Origin: Tubiluchus corallicola
Lineage: Eukaryota; Priapulida; Priapulimorpha; Priapulimorphida; Tubiluchidae
Reading direction: 5' to 3'
Assembly (NCBI GenBank): GCA_030141605.1
Contig: JAQGDQ010000190.1
Span: 186,001-250,000 of the forward strand
DNA: 64,000 nucleotides
In this document: positions 1 to 15,100 of the stretch, piece by piece
Numbering within the stretch: the first letter of the stretch is position 1
How the letters are laid out: each line of letters starts with the position of its first letter
The notes under the pieces: generated by a model
Told to the model about the DNA's origin: nothing
Seen by the model: only the letters and a program-made list of their open reading frames with translations
The model's database searches: none
Made by a program: the position numbers and the translations under genes

Positions 1-139
1 ACATGCGAGGCGAAGTCATTTGGGGGCCTCTCCGAGGCATTGGCATAGCTGTAGTTTGTGGGTAGATAAAGTTTGTGAAATCTTCGTGGTGATGATTCAT
101 CATTGGCACTGCATTACTTGCACCAATGACCCCTGTATG
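1..139 (-). CDS. CRTC: CRTC exon, truncated by window edge
   Basis: Acceptor TTTTTAG|CAT at 140. The in-phase frame is open to the window edge and reads HTGVIGASNAVPMM, then a His/Pro/Met-rich stretch. No family motif is visible; the assignment rests on phase continuity (0 to 0) and position. The remaining exons lie to the left. Confidence 0.7.
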
Positions 140-3100
140 CTAAAAACCAAAAAAAAAATGTAAGAGTAATGATAAGAAGTCAGCAAATTATCAGTAAAGC
201 TTTTTCTAACACTAAATTTAAATATTTTAGCTGTTTTGATTAACGCAATCTGAAAAATGCAATGAGCTTTTAGAATCAAAACGGAAATTTATTTAAACGC
301 AGAAAAGTTTAAAAACGTAAAAGCAGAACGAACCGACAAGCAGTTTTTCCCAATTTGCAAACAATCAGAAAAGTGCAGTAAGAACTACTCAAAGCTAAGA
401 ACAGTATGATCATTTGACACCTTCCTTACATATAAAGCAATTGTGCAAGATGCAAAGCATTTAGCCGACAAGAAGTGAATTGAGAAGGCGACACTTTATT
501 CTCCAATTTTATTTTATCATATTACCATATTCAAAAACATAAAATTATGTATAAGTCTTCGGTATGAGTACCACACATGTCAGGTAATCAACTTACGCAG
601 TAATGCTCAAAAACAGCAACACACTGACTCATCATTGTAAATGTAAGCAATCTACTTTGAAAAATATACAAGGACTTTTTTGCAAAAATATAGAAAGCAT
701 GCAAGAAAAATTAATTCAAAAATGCGTTTTTTACTAGCTGTACAAAAGAGTTTATAAAAGAAATTGCACTTACACACAAAAATTTACAACTTCGTTCACA
801 AATGCAACACTGCTTACAGGTGCAGTTGTCACTGAAATTTTCTTATATCAAAGAAAGTGTAGGATGTGACTATAAATATATTATGTGTACTCAGTTTTCA
901 AGATAATTTTTTTAGATTTTAGATTAGTAATAGCTATGTTAAGCAAACAGAAATGACAATAACCTGATGATTTATTTGAGTTGGTGAATGTTGTGACCCC
1001 TGCTGGTGATTGACTGAACTAGCATTGTGTGATCGTTGATTCATCAGACAACTAAGTTGTGCAGTAACCATTTGTCCTGTTAGTGGATACAGACTTGTAG
1101 GACTCAGCATCTGTTGCGACGACGCATCCTCTACATCGATGGGGTTCACGAGGGGTGACGGGAACTGCAGGCAAGTGAGGTCTGGCAGGGAACCGGTATT
1201 GCTTCCAATGGGTATGCTAGGTTGATTAGGGGATGTATCTTGGGAGTGATCCGAATGATACTCTATGCTGAAATAAATAATGCAGAATACTCGAATCAGC
1301 GTTAAAATAAATACAACAAGCAGCAAATATAAATAGTTATTAGTTATTACTATCAGCATTGTTGCCCTAGCTGATACAAGAAAACTGATGCATCTTGGGA
1401 GTTTGCTGTACAAGCTAAAAAAATGCACCTTACTAACGTTAAAAAAATTCTACTTATTTTATCTACTTTAGGATTTTACTATTTATCAACTAACTCTCAT
1501 TGACATTATTCACTACAATGAATCACTCACATAAATCGATTTATTGCTAATTAATATTGACGAACTAATGTACTAGATAATAAACAAAATCTACGAACCA
1601 TCATACCATCATGGGTAAGTTCGTATTACTGCAATAGTATCTCGTAAGTTCATAATAGTATTAAGTAACTATTACTGGTAGTTAATTATTACTATTACAC
1701 ATAGTACTTTTGACATGTTAAGTTAAGTGATAAAACTAATTTTTTGATAAACGGAATGTTTATACTGTCTTATACTTCAGTGTACTAAACTAATATTCAA
1801 AACTACAGGAAATCTATGACTACTATATGGTAACTATGGAATGTGCACTTTGATGCTGAATTCTGAAATTCAACTCCCTTACCTAGAATTTCAAAAAAAA
1901 TCTTGCTTTAGCAATGAATGTATTCTACTGTTATTGAATTTTCAGAATGTATTTTACTATCTCTAACTTTGTAGCAGAACTAATTTTGTTATTTTGTAAA
2001 TAAATGCAATGTATTAATCCCACGAATATTTACAGATGCACTTACTTAATTCCCGGTACTTCACAAGATCGTGGCCGTATCTGCTGTTGCTGAGATATAT
2101 ACTGAAATGGCTGAAACGAAAGCACACAGTGTACACAAATAACTCAGATTAATTAACTGAAGCCATTATCTAAATTGTAACTAACGTCAGGTTTGCAGCA
2201 AGACTTATGATTTTCATTTTAAATTGGTGGAATGATGATGCTATTATTTCACAAAGTTTGAAAACCAATGTACTTAATAAGTAGTTTCAGTAGACTCGGC
2301 ACTTAGACACACAGATTTAATTTCTAAACGATAAATAGATTAAGAAATGTGATGCAGAAACAGTAATCAACAGCCCCTTTGTGTAAATTTGTAGTTTTAA
2401 CTGTACCTTTAACAGGCGTGTTAAAATTACTCGGAGATTTTAGTGCCAATGAACTTTGATATGCAAAAATACTACAATAATTGTAACAAAATGTCCCTAA
2501 TGTTAAGACAGCATACCTTTCTATGCTCCCATGATGCAGATGTGTACAAACTATTATCGGTTTCCATTTCTGTACAAATAACAAGTTGTGTCACGTTATG
2601 TAATTAGTGCAAAACAAAAACTATTACCGGTATACACTGTAGGTGAAATACGATCTTATTTTATCAAAATGAATTTTAACGAAATGAAATTGAAAGTATA
2701 AATTGGACAATGTGCACCGTTATAATTATGCTACGAAAACGGCAGACCCATTACGGAAAATTACGTCCATTTCTAATGAGCCAACAATGCAGCTGAATAG
2801 ATGAAAAAGTTAATTCAACAAAGTAGCATGCTGGATCAGTTTACAGCATTAATTTTGGGATAGGTATATTACTAACAATGAAGAAAGCTCGGCTTTTAAA
2901 TATATCTGATACCTTAGATTATAACAAAACAGTAATCTATCACATAATTGCCTACTACTTACATAGAAAAATAATAAAAGAAAACAGAGCAGGCTAGCAC
3001 AGATGCAGGACACACTGTCAAACCACGCAACTAACACAACTTGCTAATCTATCATAGTACTAATTAGACTAAATTATTATTCACAACAGTCTAGCTTCAA

Positions 3101-6100
3101 GCACATGGGGAAAACACCCGGGAATGTAGCTCAAACTAACCCAGTCATTTATACTCTTTAAAGTTTGTTAACTCTCATGGGTGGATAAAACATTTTAATC
3201 AAGATATTCGTAATGTAATTGTAGCTATGTTATTACATGCGAAGGCGTGTTGCAGTATCCGAGCCTTAACATGCAAGCGAGTCTGATGTCATTGCATGAT
3301 TTTTTCTTTTTGACTCAATGTTCACTTGTGTATGACTGAAGCTATAGAATTGATTTGGTCCAAGTTTTTAATGAGCATGTTTCAACTTGACTCGGACTCA
3401 AAATCATGGACTCCTGTACTTGACTATGCGAGTTTAAAAATTGTAATGACACAGAAAAATATCGTATTAAGTGACGTCTGTTGTAGAAGATTTCACAAAA
3501 AGCAGTTTATTGGAAACTTTTTACTTGATAAATTTTAAAGTGCGTCAGCCAAGTGTGATTCGAATAAAAACTCAAGATCTTGGACCATAAAACCTCTGGA
3601 CTAGGCTCAGACTTGACGCCAAAGACTTGATACAACAGCATTTCTACAACATCATACTATTTGTGCAAACTCACTGTTATGTACACGTATTCAAAAAACA
3701 CCAAGCAAAATGTATGTTGCTGGTGCAAAGGTGCTAACTGCAATGTAGTGTGCCCCAAACACAGTGAATCTATTTATGTGAATTAACCACCACTTACGTG
3801 AGTCAACAATGTAGATCAAACTTACACAGGAATTAAAATTTATATTACAGTAAACAAAATAGGCCTACCTTCATGATCATGCAAGAGTAGATGAGAAGTG
3901 CTAATTGCTTAACTTACTGTATATGATTACTATTTAGCTATTATTATGAATGACTGTTTGCCACAAATAAACCCTCTGGCGTTTAATCCTAAGTGAAGTA
4001 AAAATGTGATTATTATCTCTTACACTAATACCTGTCACAAATGTCTAGGCCTTTGTGATGATCAAAACTGTAGCTTAACGTTTGCTAATGACTTATATCC
4101 CTCAAATGTACGAATTACTATAAATTATCACGCTGTGTAGTGATAACCAGAAGTGCCGTGAAAATGCCAACAACCAACCAGCCAGTCAGTCGTTAATGTT
4201 AATGATGAACAAATGAAATGCAACAATTCAAATTGAGACAAAAATTTGAGCAACGACTAGATGCAATGATTCATGCTTTCATACATACACTGCTTGCCAT
4301 CATCTAAGTTAACATCAAAACACACGGTACACGCGCACACAACACTATCTAGCGGTTATTCTGACAACTATGGGGTCTCACACACCATGCAACCCTCACC
4401 TCCACTTTCCATAGGAGCTCCGTGCACCGAGGCTAAGGAAGAACAGTATATATATATTACTTGCAAAAAAACCAAGAAATTTCCAAAAAACATAAATGAT
4501 AAATAAGAAACTATGAAAATACAAAGGTGTACAAGAGAAAACAATGTCGTGGAATCTTACATACGAAAACAAAATGATGTATATATGCATAATGAAACTG
4601 TCTGTGTTTAAAGCAGTGCTGCAGCCAAATATGATTGGCTGCCAAAATGTAGTTTAGACATTGCTGATGACTATATCACATTTAAAAACTGACGAGAAGC
4701 TTTGAACAGGCAAAAATAAGCTTTTTTAGTTTTGCTGTGACGTCACTGGTATCTTTAACAAATGTACGTACATATGCGGTAAACACAAATAAAATGGAAC
4801 ATACGAGCGTATGCGGTAAAACACAAATAAAATGGAAAATACTGCATCAGAATTTTTCTTGCTGAATTTATACAAATTACATCAGATTAGATATATTACA
4901 CTTACAGACAGCCAAAAATAATTTATGAATATATCAAGAAAGGAGGCAATCAATTTGCTTATTAAACAGTAGCTGTGTGGAAACAATGAGATCTGTATAT
5001 ATGGTGTTCCATATATATTAGGCTCTATAAACAATAGTGTGATGAGTGCTCCTGCGAATTAAAACATGCTACAAGCTGCTAGTCACAACTTTTTGGGTTA
5101 ATTCATGCACAGTAATTAAGGTAATGATTAACCTTTCTGGCAAAATTTCATGAAGACTATATTTAGCTTAGGTTAGGACTAAGGCTCTTCAATTGTCCTG
5201 ATTTGACCTGGAGACTCCCGGAGAGTACCCTTTTAATGGTAACCACTTTTCTCCAGGTTTTGAAACATTTCTCTCGATTTTCCACCAACTGTTACTTCAA
5301 CGCAAAAATCGTACAATATGCAATTGCAGTGACAAGGCGAAAAAACAGCCATCCCCTTTGCCCAAAAAAGAAATGCCCATCATCTGTCGTGCTAAACAAG
5401 GCGAAAAAATTGTAGCAACACGTAGAATAGAGGTGCGCAACTGCACAAAAATATACGGCAATAAAATTTTAGACATATTATGAGCAATATCTTACTTAAA
5501 GGTTCAAAGCAGTCTTTCTTCCTCCGGACTGCATTTGTACATTCGAAAAAATGCCAGGAAGGTTTCCCTAAGAATCCAAACTGTAGGGAGCACTCTTTCA
5601 GAGTTAAAAAGTGCTGTCTAAAAACATTTTTATTTAGTTTTCAGTTCAGTTTTCTTTTCCTTTTGAACTACACTTCCTTTTCACGAAGTGAAACAGTACA
5701 CCCACCCAGGCTCAAAAACTGTCAACAGCAAAGTACAGGGAACAAATTCTGTCATGACTCATGTTGCTTTGCTGTTTAGTTTTTTCTCATCGATCAGATG
5801 ATTATACCCAAGAATCCACGGTTCTCTTACAACTTTACATATTGAAAACTGTAAAAATGATCACTCTTTCTCAGAAGCATTGTTTGAGTGGCATGACGGG
5901 CACAAAGCAATCTGGCAGTAAGACATTAAAAAAGCAGAAATGATCAGATAACAGAACATTAACCACACTGTAATAATAAAGCAGCCCAGCAGAAGATTAC
6001 CAGTGACATCACTCTAAAACTTTCGCACGATGTATCTCGATACTAACATTTTTTCATTAATCGCAAATAGTGCATTGAAGTAGATGTGGACATAGTCATG

Positions 6101-9100
6101 AGCTTAACATTAAAAATGGCTTCAGGGCTCTTTGAAGTAATAAGAATCATAAATTTTAAACTTAACTTTACATTTATTCAACATAATACTATATTTACTA
6201 CATAAGCAACAGAAAATCAGCTATCAGCAATAATAACAATACTGATAAGTAGGTTAGGTAGTCTTGCCAATATCTAAATAAACTTTCGCTTGCACATCTT
6301 ATTAGATTCTCATATTAAGCATATCATTCTCAGTGAGTTTACCGCATTTACCAAGCTAACAAGCAGTAAAAGCTTTTGGAGACAGCAAATTCTGAAATTT
6401 CTAAAACTGTTGCATTAAATATAGAAACCCAATCTACAACAGAGGATTACTGATGAAATCTAGGAAAACTTAATGAATGCACACTGCTTTATCATAGTTA
6501 TCGCGCATCAATAATAGCACCCTCACAGAAGTGGCATTATTAAACTAAGCATTTATTTCACGTGAAGCGCAGGAGCTAAGCGAATTACAGTGAGTAATTG
6601 AATTATGCTGCAGCTGCTAGTGAAGTGGCTGCAGTAGACTGTTACTATTAGAAATATAACTATGTCTAAGTAACAATATAATTTATAACCTACAATTAAA
6701 CAAGTAAGAAACCACAAGGCAATTAACCCAAAGGATATTATAAAGCAGTTTCAATGTAATTGCTAATCATTATTTTGTCACAAAATATATGTGTATGTAT
6801 CTGCACTGAGTAAGGGTATTGAGGGTAACTGTATGTAATAACTAGTATTAGTGAAAAATTTGCCAGTTAAAGTGGAGAAAAGTTCTTACCTCTTCTTGGA
6901 GCAGGAGGTGACAACGTCCGTCCAGTGTATTGCTCTACATCAGTAGATGGTACTGTGCCTGTTCGGTTTATTGCCGAGTCTGAATTTGCCCTGGTTAAAA
7001 ACGTATCATTGGCATTAACGTAACTGTAAGCACTGAACTGTGTAGATAAATTCTCAACTGAGCTATTGATTGTTACAAAAAGTGTTGAAGTAATGAAAAC
7101 CTTTATCTGAAAGGTAAAGATAACAACTTTGGAAAAACAACAATTTTAAAGATCAATTTCCAACAATTCCCATATGGCTACACTTGGTTATTATAACTGT
7201 CTAAATTTGAAATTTGAATTTTTTTTCATTGTTGAAATTACTGAAACTTAACTTACATCTTATAATTAATATCAAATGAATTATGTTTTTCTTATGAAAG
7301 CAACAGCTTTAGATATAATGAAAGCACAAGTTTAATAGTCCCATCTTGTGCTTTATTCATTTACACATGACAAATTTGTCCTCATGTCAATTTTCTCTCT
7401 CTACAACTGAAACACAGCTTTATCTGTGATACACTATATTGTGCAATTTTGAGTACTAATATAGCGCACTATACATAAAGACTTCCACCTTGTGTAACTA
7501 CGACAATAGCATGAAAAGCTGTCAATGCATTTTGCCATGGCGACAATTACTACGAAATGACAAATGAATGAGAATACATGTCAATTAGCCATGAATAAGT
7601 GTCTATTCACGCACCACATTAGTCTATCATAGTCTAAAATTATCTTCCTCACGGTATTATTGACCATGAATGAAAAGCAGTTAACGACACAGCACAATAA
7701 TTAAAATTGAATAGGCCTAATTAATACAAAAGTATAATATAATATACTACAAAACTGTTTGTAATATATACTTAAAATTACCAGTTAATATAAACTTACT
7801 TGTAAAAAACTTGTGGACTATTTCTTAATTTATTTGGTTTACATTTTAGAAAAATGCACTTAAGCGAACTGAATCAAAAATTACCAAAAATGCACACAAC
7901 AAACATCTTCACAAACAAGAATTTCTAATAAATATTTTTTTCTACAACTAAAGATGTTCATGTTTTTTATGAAATTATGAAATTTTATGATGTTACTTAT
8001 GAAACTAGTAAACAAACACAAGATTTGTATATACTTATGAGTTGTGTAAATAATAAACACGTGCCTGTAAACATTTGAAGTACCACAGATTATTGTAACT
8101 TTGTTGGTACAATATATAACATTGCGACATATAAATTTTCGCATAAACCCTATGTAGTATATAATGGTCAGCTTTGCGCACGATTAAATCTACACATCAA
8201 TATTTAAACATTAATGTGAACTAGTCTAAGCATGGAAAGAAAACAAATACAGTAGAACAGCGCCTACGTTACAAATCCGCAAACTCTACTGGGACTGCTA
8301 AGTGTATTTGAACTGATGAAGCTTAACTGCAGCAGCCAGTAATTTCATCCTCTTACGGATACAATGATAATAATTACAGGATCATTTCATTATTATTGTG
8401 CACACAGGTGCAGAATGCAAGTAAGAAGTCTTATAATCACAGAATATGAATGCAGTTATCTGCAGCTTAAAAAATTTAATGAAATTTACTGCAGTTTACA
8501 GGCGAGTAATACTTCAATGAGATTCTAGGGCTTTACTAATATTTATTAAGTGTTTGAGCATTTGGTCACATATGTAATGTCACTAAATAAAATATAACTA
8601 TATTGTGTATTATACGTGCATAATTATTTCACTGTTGTATGTTTAAGTATTTAATTATCTGGGGTTAGTGCTCTTTAGAACATAGACATGTGTTCAATAT
8701 ATATTGAATGCTCTCGCAATTCACAAAATTTTAATTTTACAGCTGTACCCAGTATGTCATTCTAGTAACAATGATTATTCTATTCTGTCAGGTCTGGTCA
8801 GTCAGGTCTTACAACACTGCTTTTGAAGGCTCTCCAACACTTTAGACATTTATTTATATTTTCACCTTTGTAGTGTAGCATTGTACCCCAAATGGCCATT
8901 AGCTTTGCTTCACACAATTTTTGCAAAAAAGATGCAAGTAACACATCACTTTTTAATTTAGTGGGGTGATGCACAAAATACACTTGGCCACTTCCCCTCT
9001 CTTAAGTGATAGTAAGCAAATCTGAATCTCACCCGCGATAGTAAGCAAATCTGAATCTCACCCGCAAAAACTTATTTCAGCCACAGGTATTTACAGGTAC

Positions 9101-12100
9101 AAAAATGCAAGTGAAATGAATTGTGCATCATCACTATAAAAAGTGTTATGTTTTAAACGACCCACGTTAACCCAGCTAAACTTACAGATAGAAATTAAAA
9201 AGATTTACACGTTTGTTGCAGATGCTGCACATGCAATGTAAAATTGTATTTTACTATGTACAGAAGCAATTCACAAGCTGTGCGCAAACAATACATAAAA
9301 ACAATAAACGTATGTAGTTCAGTACACAACGTTCTAACACGTAGCAAGATGCAGGAATAAATCACTAATATGAAAAATTAATTTGACTAAATTAATAAAA
9401 AACGTGAGGAAGTTTACCTTTGATCAGACAGCATGCTTTTATTAATTTTGAGTGTCACGCCCAAGCTGTTTATAAGATCTTCCTTAAGTGATCTCCTACA
9501 GCACTTATGAAGGTAAATATGGGAATTTTTAGGTTGGCAAAGTCTAGCATCTTTCAATCTTTCTGAATACCTTAAATTTCTGAACTATTTGAAGGAGTCA
9601 ACTTCTTCCTCTTCCTCACACTGACTTGTATCATTTATAATATCACAATGTAACTAATTGTATATGTGGGGATTATTTGCTGACAAATAAAATATATTCT
9701 ATTCTATTCTATTCTAGAAAAGAGTAAATCATATACCAAAGTACAGGGAAGTTTGTGTAAGTTTAGTTCCTTTTTAATTTATTTGGGTACCGTATGTCTG
9801 TACTGCAAGCACTTCACACACAACAGTTTTACAATTTACGCATGGCTGTGTGAAGATGCAAGAAGCCCTGACTGACCGTTGCTACGCAGTTGATTGACAG
9901 CTGTGGCTTTGTGAATGTATGCAACCGCCTTAGAAAACAGTATCACATATCAAGTACGTATTTTATGTGTAACAAAAACATAAATATCTTACCTTCTCCA
10001 ACTTGTATCAGGAGGCGACAAGTGGTACGGAGATACATCCACCTATATGTGCAAATACAGAAATATTTTAATTATACATATTAAATACAGTTAATATTTC
10101 CACATATGAAGTAAAATGGTATTTAGCAAGATTTATAGCACTATATATAAATTTTATATTTTTTCATTAATAGCTGGGGAAGGCCACAAAAAATTGTTTC
10201 TGTCTTACCTCAAAGGCTCAAAAGACGTCAGTAGGAAAGAGAATTTTTTAAAGTTTAAATCAAAGTTTGTTTATTTCCACTGGTTATCAGCAATGTTTTA
10301 AATAGTTTCAATGCGTATTTTCACACTATGGTTTTTAGTCTTTTATTTCACATTACAAAATTATCCTATAATTATCGATTATCATACAGTCTCTTTTTTG
10401 TACGGTACAAACGTATGTTCTGATAATTACGGTGTAACCGGTAACACTACTCGGCCGTTAATATGCTGATTTGGCAGAAAGTACGATATTTTTAGCCTTC
10501 AATGTGAAAACCAGTATGACACAAAACGGCAACTCTGGTCAAGAGTTAGCCGTATAAAAACAGGGCTGCGACCTCACTGAAACAATGATGTTATAATAAT
10601 TATTGCTCTTTACATTTTAAATTAAAAAAATAAGCTTTTATATGACTGACTGCATCAGGTAAGTTTGCAGTCTGTTCATATAAAAAAAATTATAAAATTC
10701 CCGCAGGGCGCGCAATAAAAACAGCAAAAAACAAAATGGGCAATTAGATGGAAACAGAAGTATTTTTATCGTCAGCCCGGTTTAAACTTTTTAATTAACA
10801 CACAAATTTCTAAAAGAAAACATCTGTCTGTCAGTGCCTGTGAACACAGAGCTAAATTTGCAAGTTAAAAAGACCTCATTTTGAACAATTTCTCAGTTTA
10901 GTAGTGAGCACTTTATAGGTGATCAATATAAATTTACAGAAGGGCTGCTATGAAAGATTTTGACTGATAAAATTGATTTAATTTGTCTTTTGAAAATAAT
11001 TTCCTTTATTTCGTAACTGTTTACTTCACAGAAAAGCTTTTACTTTTGACACCCAATCTTACTGACAGCAGGTGGCACAATTGTAAAAATCTATCAAGCA
11101 TCAAATACATGTATATTATACATTTTACATAGTACAGTAGCAATTCATAAGTGATATATATTTGTATACACAAATACATCACTGTACTAAATTAACAGCT
11201 CAAGTTAAATTTCACAGCTTTTTACAAACAGAAACGGCACTCCACTTCACTCCCCCTTAACTACACCACTGATCATACCCAAAATTAGGCATTCACTTTT
11301 AAACTATTCTACCTATTAAACTATTCCATTTTAAACAATAATCAAGATATGTAGAATAAGTGATGTGTAAGAAACTGGAACATTCCAAAGTGGTTGAAAT
11401 ATTTAAACAATGTGCCTAAAATCATAGCCACAAAGTACTTTAAATTTGAAATAAAATAAAACACTATTCAGCCTGGCTTCTATTGTGCAGAATTTATGAT
11501 ACTGCATTTACCATGCGAAATTGCGCCTCACCTAGCACCAGTGTATTTCAGAAAACTTGGATGCGTATTGGAATTCCAACGTTTTTTTTTGGAATTTTTG
11601 TTTCAATTAGAATGCACTAAAAATTGAAGGTGAGCAAAAAATGCAGGTTCTCCAGTAGTTTATTTGTAGCTTTGTAACTGAGTAATTAATTAACTATACT
11701 CACGTAATGAGTTAAACTCAGGCTTTTAATAAGAAAGCCAGTCATAAACTGAAGAACTAGTTTCTCATTAATTGTACGAACTAGAACCGATAACAGGATG
11801 CTGCCTTCCTTAATCTTTCCCTAAAACTGCACTCATAGACATCAGAAAATACAAACTGTGTTTGAATGTTAGGAAGTCAGAAAATCTACCTAAACTTGAC
11901 CTAAGACTAATACCTAGAAAATCAAAAATATAAAAACTTTAAATTTTACCCTCTTATCAAATGGTGATGATGGTGACATTCTATGATGACGTTGCATCTG
12001 TCGACTTCGGTGCACTCTGTCAACCAATGCCTGTCTACTGCTTGTATGTCTGAGATCATCAATTCCATGAATTGTTTTCTATATAAAGTGTGAATTAAAC

Positions 12101-15100
12101 ATTAGGATGGATTAAACAGTACATGCAGTTTGCGATGCTCAGCTCAATTAGTACAGACAAAAGGCTGGATTGTTAGAAACCTGGAAATAGAATCTAATTC
12201 GCATTCAATCTATTATGGTAAGTTAAAATACTGCACATCTAAAGTACCGTCATAATGGTTAATTAATTTGTTGATTGTCACGCGACTAAGAGCTCAACTT
12301 TACACTAGTATGATCAGAGATCGTATAGCAATCTTGCTAGTGAGAAACTTGCGTTTGGCATATTTTAATAAAAACATAAAATAGATATAACACTTGTAAA
12401 ATGAATTGTTTCACTGAATAAATAACGGAAAAAATTATAAGACATCCTTTTTAGACAGGAGCATGTGTTATACCATACAGTATTACATTCTTGGGACTGT
12501 TCAGTAAAATTATGATTTTATTTAAAATACAGAAATACACTAAAAGTAGTGTGTTTTCTGTATTCTAAATAATTTTTTATGATGTTTACATTCTGTCTCG
12601 TTTTAAAGTTCATTATAAGTTTAAAAATAAAAAAAACAAGTTGATTTCATTTAATACCCGGCATACATATGCACAGAATCTACGTAACCTGGGAGCATCT
12701 GTGACTGATTATTAATTTCTCATTAAATTACCTATCTAGTTGATTTATGTTATCACTGCTGATTTCACTCGTCCTACTCTTACTCACTTGGCAATATTAT
12801 TGATTTTGTTGATGCAATCATTCAACATAATAACTCCTACTGCACACATTATTTTTGTGGCAAGCACAGTACATTAATCTCTTGTCTACCAGGTACCTGA
12901 CTGGGATGATGCAAAGCATTAAGTGTACAGCCTGATGTGAGCAGATAGGAACTAAGTGTGACAAAGAAGGCGAAAAGTTTAATTAAAACATCGGGATGTG
13001 GAAGCAAAATAGCAGACTCACAATGAAGAGTTTCATTTCGTGATTTAATGAAAGTTTTGCTTACTAAAAATTAGTACATGTATGTATATGGATCAGAACT
13101 GACACCACAACATTAACAATCATTGTACTAAGTTGTCTATGACACAACGAACCAGTATTCACACTTAGCCTTAATATAATGCTCTCAGCAAGCAAAAAAA
13201 CAGTATTACCTTTGGTAAGAAAGGTTTAAATCAAGCAAAAATAGAGGTTATTTATTTTAATTTTACAAACAAGCTGATTAAAGCTATCATTTTTAAGATG
13301 GTGAGAGTAAGAGCTGCTACTAAATATGGGGGCTTCCTATATATGATGTTTCAATCACATAATTATTACTATACTAGAAGACTTTTTTAAAGTCCTCACA
13401 AATTTGTAGTTAGTTTGCATATTATAAGCTCATTAGTAAATGCACAGCCTTAGTTTATGTTCAATGTTTCTTTAACTGTAATGCGCAACATTAGCAATTT
13501 CCAAAAAACAACCAAAAAATAGAGAGCAAAATAATTATTAGTACAAATGGAAAAGGACTTGTAAATACTTTACAACGCGCAGGCTTATAATGAATACAGT
13601 TACCTTGTTTAATAAAACAGGCATAGCTGCATAACAACCATGACAGGTATAGCTGCATAAACAGGTTGGAACTATGACAGATCATGATTGATTATCAATC
13701 AATTTTAAAGGGTGATGAACAATCACATGAAAGGAGACTGATTCCCATTCAGCCATTAATACGAGGACAAAGGACTGCTAGGCTGAGATGTGCATTGATG
13801 CCTTGTTAAAAACGTGCAGCAACATTTTTTGGCAAAAAGAATTACATAACCCTATAATGCAAGACACTGATAATGTAGATACTACTCTGTAGAGAGAATA
13901 AAAGTGAGAATTTAGATGGTTCCTGCGGAGTAAAACAAAAATTTTGTCAGTCTCCACTAATTTTTTGTTTGGGTAGGTTTTTTATTGTGGCAATAGTGTA
14001 TTCTAGGGATGTCACACAGCTCTGCCGGAATCCGAATCCAAATTGGAGCTTTGACATGACTTGATCTGCTGAACTTTTATGTTACTTTAGATCCGACACA
14101 ATTCAGTAGAGGGTTTTTTTAAAAAATTCAGTTTAGTTTCGACTGCAGTGACGATTTGGTAGCACTTTATTACAAAAGTAATTAGACGCTCATTTACCTT
14201 TACATTTTTCAGCAGAATTACTCAAATTGCTGTCTTTTTTGAAAATTTTGTCCTATTTGAAATATGCAAATGTCGCAATATTCAGTTTCAGCGTATGTCC
14301 AACTAGTGAAATCCTACATGAACGCATGCACCACATTACGATTTTTACTGCTAATTCCAACAAAATTGCTAAGATTTCTTGTATTACTTTAGCAAAATGC
14401 GGTTTTGCTAACAACATACAATGCGGCTTAGACAAATGTAGTTTTTTATCATGCACATATTTTTTACCCTGAGTGTAGGTAAAGGCACCTGCAAGTAGTG
14501 TTTTGACTAACAGATAATTTTATATTAGACAATCTGTTAGTCAATGGCACAAAAATGCATTAGCTACAAAATAACTAGATTATATACAGTCTCATTGTTG
14601 TAGAATTACTGTCAAACGTGCTGCCCAAACAGATCATTCTGTAATCTGCTTTCGTGAAAAACACTGCTGTCTTATCAATCTGCCATAATTTGGTTGAAAA
14701 CTGCATAGATTGAAAAATATTAGGTTGAAAGAAAGGTCTAAAAAATCGAGATTCGAATTTTATTCCGTTTCAATAATTATTCTAAATTGAGATTCAGATT
14801 CGAATATTTGATCCGGATTTGAAAATTATTATAAAATGAGATTCGGATTCGGTACTTCCTGATTTGTGACATCCCTAGTATACTCAAGCACATTTGCTGA
14901 AAAGCATCTAATATGCAATACGTCTATGTCCCATCTTTTTACTCATGTCCCTAGTGATAGTACTTAGTAGTAATGCTATACACTATGAGATCCTGTTCAT
15001 TACAAAGATAAATATAACAGTCATCGGTATTGGGCACAAGATGAATAGATAGGTAGATGAAGAGCTAAAGGAGTACTACAATGACAACACAACTAGTACT

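Noticed and set aside
5480-5779. 99-codon plus-strand frame in a CRTC intron
   Set aside because: Cys/Phe/Ser-rich AT-driven composition, no recognisable motif, and no splice or polyadenylation context.
9560-9720. Possible autonomous LINE
   Set aside because: Only a pentamer tail and AATAAA-like sequence are visible; no reverse-transcriptase or endonuclease frame is nearby.
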